Shown here: one piece after another, positions 56,509 to 64,000 of the stretch | How positions within the stretch are numbered: the first letter of the stretch is position 1 | Layout: each line of letters opens with the position of its first letter | From: Onthophagus taurus | Taxonomy: Eukaryota > Arthropoda > Insecta > Coleoptera > Scarabaeidae | Direction of reading: 5' to 3' | Assembly (NCBI RefSeq): GCF_036711975.1 | Contig: NC_091971.1 | Span: 10,237,501-10,301,500 of the forward strand | DNA: 64,000 nt | Position numbers and translations under genes: made by a program | The notes under the pieces: generated by a model | The model's database searches: none | Told to the model about the DNA's origin: nothing | Seen by the model: only the letters and a program-made list of their open reading frames with translations

Positions 56509-59500
56509 CTAAATATGTCTAAATAGGATCAATTGAGCAGCGGACGTTGTTTCATTCGGAAGAAAAACACCAGGTGCGTATTCAATTTCACTCACCAGCG
56601 GAACTTCGTTTGCAAACAGTGGAATATTAGTCTTTAAAGTTTCCGTTGAATCCGATGTATTTTCTGTGTCTTTACTTAACTCGATTTCTTCTTTTATTGT
56701 TGTCGTTTCAGTACTTTCTGTACTTGAACTAGAATTACTCGTTGTTATACTCAAAGGTATTTCAGGCATTTTATTTTCATTGATAATTATAATTGGTCTC
56801 ATTGATTGATTTGTATCATGAACCAATTCAGAAGCTGACGGTTTTATTAAAGCTTTTAATGTATCTATCAAATCAACCGTGGTTCCATCATTTTTTATAG
56901 TAGATGTCAATTTTGTTGGTGTCGGTGGAAAATTTGTTAATTTAAATGTAATTTGATTTAATTTAGTTGTAATTTGATTTGGTTTAGTTGTAATTTGATT
57001 TGATTTAGTTGTAATTTGATTTGGTTTAGTTGTAATTTGATTTGATTTAGTTGTAATTTGATTTGATTTAGTTGTAATTTGATTTGATTTCGTTGTAATT
57101 TGATCTAATTTCGTTGTAATTTGACTCGAATTAATTGACTGAGTTGTAATTTGTATTGGTTTAGTTTCGCTTTGAATTTTATTACTAACTAAATTAGTAT
57201 TTTGAGTTATATTTTGCAAAGTCGTAATTGGAGTATTCGTAGTCGTTACCAAACTGCATAAATTGCATTGTCTTTTAGCAGAAACTTTTTCATTTGCATC
57301 CTTCTTTAATATTTTACAACCAGGCGTGGCTTGTGCTAAAGATTTTAAGTTTTTTCTTTTTGGTTCTTCCGTTGTTCTTTCTTTTTTGTTATGTTTAAAA
57401 ATTTTAAAGAAAAAATTTTTCTTTACTGGTTTCTTTGTTGTTGTTGTGGTCGTCGTTAAAGTAGGAAAAATCGCGGTTGTTCCGCCTCCGTATTTAATTG
57501 TGAAACAATATTTGCTAACACAATTATCTTCAGTCGTTTTAGTTGTTAAATTCTTACCCACCCCTGTGGTTATTATTCTTACAGGACCATCTAAATTGTT
57601 TATTGTTGTACTATAATAATTATTTCCAGTAGAAAGTTTTATAGTATTTTGAGTATTTAAAACAGTTGTTGCATTTCCTAAAGTAATTTTATTTGACACA
57701 CTTCTTAATTTATCATTTGAAGATGTTACATTAGGAGGATTATATCCAACTATTTTCATGTGCATTTTACATCCAGTTCGATTTTGCGGAGATTTCCCGC
57801 TCGAGTTGTTGGTATTTCCCGCTAAAGTTGTTGCAGCTTCAGCGCCTTCCGATTTTATCGTTGAGCTGCTCAAATTCGTATCATTTTTATTTAAAACGTT
57901 CATTCCAACATCATAAAGATCGTCGTAGTTCATTACATCGCCCAACAAATCGTTCGCTATCGCAGCAAGAACGCTACAAGGAGAAGATATTTCATCGTTA
58001 TTTGTCGATTTTGTAATATTTTCAGGAGATTTTGTTGTTACGAGATAAATATTAGTCGATGCTAATAAAGTTTTATTTCCTTTCAAATTCTCATCGTTAA
58101 CTATAATTTTAATTTGATTAATCGGATTATCACTTTCCATTGTCTCATTTGAAACGGGAGTTTCTAATACATTTAATGAAGTTTGAGTTACTTCTACATT
58201 TTGCTGATTTGAGAGATTAAACCCTATCACATTCATATAACATGGATCTAGTAAATTTCCTCCGGGAAGATTTGGGAGTAATCCATTTTGAGGAGGTACA
58301 AATTGTTGTAATTGTGCAACATTAGGGGGGTATTGCATTTGCGATGGATTCCCTTGATAAGGATTAAATTGCATTTGATTTACCCCACTCATTTGACCTT
58401 GATATCCTTTATTATCATAACTCATCATCATATTAGGATCGTACAGAGCATATTGAGGTTGTTGTAAACTATTAATTGGTAGTCCACTTTGAGCATCCGG
58501 TACGTTTTGTGATATTATATTTCCTTGATTTAAACATTCTTGTCCAGGGAAAACTAAGTTTAATCTATTAACTCCAGGTAGTAGTTTTACTTCTTGGACT
58601 TGTTCTTTACCACAAACAATTTTATTGCCTTTTTTACCTTTAACAGGATTTATACGATGAGTAACATCATTATCAAAATTTTCCGTTTCAGATATATCTT
58701 CTTCAGTATCTAACGTTTCTTTATTCTTATCGGATGATTCAGCCATTTCTGTTGATTCTGTTTCTTCACTTTCTTCAGTTTCTTTAACTTCATCTGTGTC
58801 TGTATTTTCAGTAGTTGTCTTTTTTCTGCATATCGTTACCTTTTTTCTATTACCCTTTTTATTTGTCGTCTTTGATGATGTACTTACTCCTTCAGAAGTT
58901 GTTTCTGAGTTTCCTTTGGTTGTTTCTGAATTTTCTTTGGTTGTTTCTGAGTTACCTTTAGTTGTTTCTGTCCCATTCGTTTTCTCTGCATTTGTTGTTG
59001 CTGTATTATTAACTTCAACGGTTTTAGTCGATTCTTTCATCGCTCCTTCAGTTTTATCTTTCTCCGAACTTGTACTGCCTTCTTTGGCACTTACAGCTGC
59101 TGGTGTGGATACCGTCGTTTGATTTGCTTCTGTACTTGCTTTATTTGTTGTAGTTTCAGATGGTTTTTCTGTAGTTGTGGTTTTATTTTTATCATCACTT
59201 TCTTTTGTGGTCGATGCAGCCGTTGTTGTTATGGTAGTTTCTGTGACATTTTCTTTCGTAGTTTCTGTTGCTTTTGTAGTTGATTCACTACTTCCTTTTT
59301 CAGTAGAACTTGCTTCTTTTGTAGTACTTTCACTTTTTTTTGATGTTTCTTCTTTAGTGGTTGCTTCAGAACTCTTTGATTCCGTAGTTTTATTTTCCTC
59401 TTTCGTTGTGCTTTCTACAGTCGTTGTTTCTTCATTTTCTTTATCTTTTTTACTACTTTTCTGACTAGTACTAGTTTCATTATTTGTTGTAGATTCTTTT

Positions 59501-62500
59501 GCTGTTGTTTCTTTGTCGCTATCCTTTATCGTAGTGTCTTTATCTTTCGTTTTAGTTTTATTTTTCCTATTATCTTTTTCCTTTTTCGTTGTGGCACCTT
59601 CTTTCTTATTAGATTCAGTTGTTCCTTTATCTTTCTTTGTAGTTTTTGTTGTACTTAATTTCTCAGTGGTGTTTGTAGATTCATCACCAAAAATCTCCGC
59701 ATCGCTCGTTTCTGATTCTGTTGAGCTACTTTCTGTTGTTTCTTCTTCATCTTTTCCTTTTTTAGTACTCTTAGGTTTCTTTGTACTAACATTTTCCTCA
59801 TCTAAACAAATACATGTTGTTTTAATCTCCTCTTTATCATCTTCTTCACTTACTTTTAACGGAGTGGTAACATCCCCATCATTTTCTTTTGATGAGTCAT
59901 CTTCTAATTCAGTTTCCGAATTAGTTGTTGGTTCTGTATCACTTTTTTTTGAAACAGATTCACCACATGGACATGAGCACGATGTTAAATCAGAACTTTC
60001 AGTATTTTCTGAATTAGTTTCATTAGCAATATTGCGACTTTTAACATCTCTAACTTTATTTGTGACGCTTTTAGTCGTTAATTTCGATGTTCCATTAATT
60101 CTTAACTCAGTTACCATAGGGTTAGCTTTCAATATATTTAAAGTACACATTTTATTTGATTTGATTGTGTTATTAGTTAAATTACGAACACTTGTTACGC
60201 TCCCATTACTTAACACGAACTTTGTATGAGGACCAATCACAATGTTCGTTGCGTTATTTTTAATTATATCGCTAATCTTAATGACGTTTTTAGTTGTAAT
60301 ATTCTTTTTGATATATTTTGTAGGTTCACCTTCATGGATTGATTTTAAGATTTCGGGACAAACAAGCGCCGGAGGAAACCAAAGTGGGAAAGAAGTTGTC
60401 ATTCTTAATAAGTCTTTGTTTAAATCACTGTTGCGAATTTCTTTTTTTAGACTACATTCTTTATTCAATTTATTCGTTGCGTTAGGTGAATTTACGCCGA
60501 TAACTGCTGATTTTAAATCCTCCTGAAATTTACCAAATTTTCGGCCGATTCACCTTGATCACTTGCATTTTCTGAAAACACTAAATTCACCGATTCAGCG
60601 TTTATAACAACGCTTCTTTTCTCAGTCGTTTTTGTTGTTAAAACGTTTCTTAAATATTCAGTTGGATTATCAAAATTTTGTTTTTGATTATCTAAATTGA
60701 TTTCTTTTTTAAACCTACCCTTTTTCGCTTCACGTTTTAAATCGATTATATTAAGTTTAGATTCTTTAATTATATTTTCAATTTTTGATAAGTTAGGTAG
60801 CAACGAAGAAATGTCCATGGAATTAATCGTTTCAGGAGGATTTGTATTTAAATCGCAAGTAGGACTGGTTAAATCGGGGTAAAGTTCTTGGAAAATCGGA
60901 GTTGTTGGACCTATTTCGACGTCCCTCGTCATCATAGGTACTTTATTATTTTTGAAATTTATTTTTAATATGTTCATTTTAGACGTTGGAGTTTCAACTT
61001 TAGCCGGGGTTACATCGACATCGAAATTATTTTTTTCTTTTGGTGATGATTCCGTTGTCGTTGATGTTAACAAATCTTGTTGTTTCGAGTATGTTTCAAT
61101 AATTGCTGGTAAATCATTTAAAACATTTTCTTTAGACGTTGAGGTTTCCAAATCTCCTCCAAATAAAGCTGGTTGATTTGTGAAAATGTTAATAACATTC
61201 TTGCATTTAATACTTTGAATACCACTTGAACTTAATTCTTCTGTTGGTGGTTCCGAATTAATTTCCTCTTCATTTATAAGATTATTAATAAGATTTAAAT
61301 CTTTACTCGAATAATTCGGACCATTTTGTGACACACTTTCTAGTTGATGATCTTGCGAATTAAGTGATGTATTAATAAAATTTTGCATAATCCCAAAATT
61401 TTCTTGATCTTGATTTTTACTATATTGCGAAATTGTTGTTGTGACAGGTTGAATATATTTAACAATAACAATAGTTTCAGTTTGTAGAGTTGATTGGGTT
61501 GTTGTTGAACTAGAATTTGGGGTAAAAACCACTTCCGATGAAACTCCTTTGATTATATTATCATAATCTTGATCAAAACCATCGTTGTTATAATAATCAT
61601 TAAAATCTATATTTCCCTTTTTATTTGATGTTGAATGCTTGATTTCGTTTAAATCATTCGGTGAATTAGCTAACATTAAAACAATCGGTGTGGAAATAAG
61701 ATTTGAATCTTGGTTTAAATCTGAAATATTTTTACCTCCCTTTGCCATATCTTTAATATTTATGGGTTGAGGTACAGGTAGTGGATGAAAGCTGTGTTTT
61801 GTAATCTTAAAATTGTTTTCTTGTGAGTCATCTTCAATTTTGTTGTGTAAGTGATCGAGGTTATACAGATATTTTTTTACTTTATTTGGATAAGTTTCCT
61901 GGTATAAATATTCGTTTCTCCCAAATAATTTAGGATTCATATCTGGTTTATATCTTTTCTTTCTTTTAAGCTTCGATTGCAAAAACGCCAAATTAAAATT
62001 TTTTAACAAAGTATCACTAGACTTCAACATATTTCTCTTTTCCACGTCCAAATTTTGTTCCTTTCCTTGTTTTTCTTTAACATATTGGGCGTATTTCTTT
62101 AATAATTTTAAAGCTTCCTGTTTTAAATTAGCTTCTACATTAGTGGTTGATTCAATTTGTCTCGCACAATGAACGTTAATTACGGGTAAATTATTTGTAT
62201 TTGCAACCGTGGTTGTATCAGCGGGTTTAAGCATCGCATTCGGCGGAGTTGTTCTTGTAATATTAATAGTTAAGCAACTATTTGGGAGTGCGGGAAGTGT
62301 TAAAACATTTCTTGCAATTGTAGTTGATGTGGTTGTGGGTTTTGGTGTAGTTGGAGGTAATTTATTTGTTGTAATTGGGGGTCGTGTTGTGAATGTAGAT
62401 TTTGTTGTAATTGCAGGTGGAGATGTTTGAATGAATTGAGGAAAACCAGGAATAAACGGTATTTGATTAAACCCCAAAGGAATCCCCGATAAATTAAAAT

Positions 62501-64000
62501 TTTGGTTTGGTTTTGAATAAGCCATTACAGATGGTTGTGGAGGCATCAGTGCCATTATAATAACTTGTGGTGAAACTGGAAGCATGTTCATAACGCTTGT
62601 AGTATCAGGAACTGTTGATCTTTGGATAGCGCGATCAAAAACTTTTTGGGTACTACTAAATGTTTCATAAACTTTCGAAGATACAAACGTTCTTAATTTG
62701 TTTCTTATTTTACGAGTCGGAACTGTGTAAGTTTGAAATAATTCGTGAGGTAAAGTAGCCTCCATTTTTAAACGTTCCCTTTTAACGGGGATCTTAATCT
62801 TTTTCGTCACATAAATGGCTTTCAATAAATCCGTCATATTAACGATTGGTTCCGAATTTCCGATCGCAAACGAACTTCTTGGCCAATTTTTCGCTGGAAA
62901 TTCAGGTTCATCAGCATCTTCAAGCACTAAAGGAGCCGTTATAAACATGTATCCATCTTCTCTTGTCGCGTATTTATGCTTAAGGTTTGGGAGATATTTT
63001 AAAATGTTGTATAATGGAGGTTTTGAGTATTTTAATTCATCTGGTATCGCTTCTTTAAGGTTACAATTCGAATCAAAATAATCACATAAATGTCTTGTTG
63101 TATATCCAGTTGATGATTCAATAGCGGAAACATCGTCAAGAGAAATAGATGGTTCCAATACTTCTGATTGTCTACTTCGACTAGTTATTAAAACTATGTT
63201 GTTATCAGGGGTGTATACATCAGAATTTGTAATTACTTCAGGGTATTTATTTGGCGTTATCGACATGGTAAAATTATAAGAAAAGTTACCTACAGAAGTT
63301 GCTATAAATCCTTCAAAAGGAATTGGTGATGTTGTTTCTTCTGAACATATCCAATTACAATATTTAGAAACAGTTGGTGCTGTATTTGTTGTCAATAACG
63401 TCGTTAATAAAGTTGTTGTTGGTGTTGTTATTGATGGTGTTGTTGGTGTTGTTGTTTCTGGAATTTTTGATGGTGTTGTCGATCGAGTTGTTAATGAAGT
63501 CGTTGGTGTTGTTGATAAAGTAATTGATGAAGCCAAAACTGTTGAAGATGGCGTTGATGAACTCGTTACATCTTCATTAATTTTTACAGTGTCACATTCA
63601 CTATTTGTTATCTCACTACTTTCTTTAGCTACACCTGCTATACTTGAAAAAAATTCGTGATCAAATGAATTATTTGATCGGATTGAAACGCTAACACTTG
63701 CTAATGATTGTTGGCTAGATACTTCTGTTCCTGTATTCCAATCACTTACCGTCGTCATTTCAGGCGTTGTTTCTGTTGTTACTAAAGTATTTTCTGTACT
63801 ACAAGTTCTCCTTAATCTTTTTTTAATATGCCTTTTTTTAATTTTCCTTTTCTTATTACGTTTTGATTCGTGTTTATATCTTTCTAATACATTCATTATC
63901 TTCTTTAAATATTCTTCTATAGACGTCATCAACTCAATTTCGCGAGTTAAATTTTTATTTATTTTTGTATTGGTGATTTTTGGTTTATCAGTAAATTTAG
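56509..64000 (-). CDS. Very large Thr/Ser/Lys-rich mucin-like protein, partial at its N-terminus
   Basis: Two long minus-strand frames (about 64000-60513 and 60545-56509) lie in different phases. GTGAAT at 60590 and TTTCAG at 60524 give a 68-bp intron that joins them in phase 0 (exon codons end at 60591 and resume at 60522), so I read them as exons of one gene, at least 2,470 residues. The first frame is open to the window edge, so the true start is outside. The sequence is low complexity: a Lys/Arg block (KRNKKRKIKKRHIKKRLRR), long TTTTPTT-like tracts, a middle region of short acidic/basic runs (KESTTNNETSTSQKSSKKDK), a Pro/Gln/Met/Asn-rich region (PNMMMSYDNKGYQGQMSG), and eight or more heptads of QITTKSN near 57100-56950. 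Such composition suggests heavy O-glycosylation and an extracellular role, but no chitin-binding, zona pellucida or membrane domain is visible here. Antisense frames across it are composition artefacts. Confidence 0.7.
56950..57126. repeat. 21-bp tandem repeat encoding ITTKxNQ heptads
   Basis: GTAATTTGATTTGATTTAGT-type units repeat with a 21-base period about eight times on the plus strand, encoding QITTK(S/P/L)N on the minus strand. Near-identical units point to recent slippage or unequal crossover within the coding sequence. Confidence 0.9.

Noticed and set aside
56509-63932. Many plus-strand frames opposite the Thr-rich protein (for example 59513-60229 and 58796-59122)
   Set aside because: They mirror the Thr/Ser/Lys codons of the minus-strand gene and give Val/Ser/Phe-rich low-complexity products without domains or splice signals.
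1-64000. tRNA, rRNA or other structured RNA genes
   Set aside because: I looked for tRNA A/B-box patterns and rRNA-like GC-rich blocks by eye and saw none; a tRNAscan or Infernal run would be decisive.

Overview
The window looks like a gene-rich stretch of an insect nuclear genome. It has GC-AG-free, mostly short AT-rich introns (about 50-110 bp), arthropod-type families (two CYP4 cytochromes P450, a ZAD C2H2 zinc-finger protein, a NONA-type DBHS protein) and abundant mariner/Tc1, pogo, piggyBac-like and LINE remnants. A beetle is my guess, but nothing in the sequence proves the order. All gene models below were spliced by eye; for every complete model the exon lengths add up to a whole number of codons, which is the main internal check.

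Layout. 1-1250: a 5'-truncated LINE. 1653-2972 (+): the 3' exons of a CYP4 gene whose 5' end lies outside the window. 3070-5255 (+): CCDC113/CFAP263, an axonemal coiled-coil protein, starting only 97 bp after the P450 stop. 5330-10742 (-): a complete second CYP4 gene with a 3.7 kb intron stuffed with nested transposons. 11065-15801 (-): a 1,298-residue secreted Gly/Ser/Pro/Cys-rich modular repeat protein with a clear TATA promoter. 15906-20862: gene-poor, with hAT-like and mariner fossils. 20863-27029 (-): TCTE1/DRC5, a nexin-dynein regulatory complex subunit; its first-to-last introns hold a 68-residue secreted peptide gene on the opposite strand (21323-21586), a young LINE insertion with a perfect 14-bp target duplication, and a TIR element carrying a GC-rich tandem array. 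27389-33459 (+): a 12-finger ZAD zinc-finger gene divergent from DRC5, with transposon-filled intron. 34154-35516 and 39589-40846 (+): two diverged PDSS2 paralogues. 41103-42241: a repeat-bounded block holding a 122-bp satellite with a dimeric higher-order pattern. 44032-45534 (+): NONA. 45930-49440: a LINE and a mariner-like element whose transposase resembles the plant-type DD39D group. 49878-50849 (+): SH3BGRL. 51638-56263 (+): ABCB7, with a piggyBac-like fossil in an intron. 56509-64000 (-): a very large Thr/Ser/Lys-rich protein running off the right edge.

Functionally the genes do not form one pathway. Themes that recur are mitochondrial metabolism (PDSS2 for ubiquinone side chains, ABCB7 for iron-sulfur export), motile axonemes (CCDC113, DRC5, in insects mainly sperm and chordotonal neurons), and extracellular low-complexity proteins (the 1.3 kb-residue modular protein, the Thr-rich protein and the small peptide). 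The most novel-looking items are the secreted modular protein, the nested small peptide gene, the PDSS2 duplication and the two dimeric satellites housed inside TIR-type elements.
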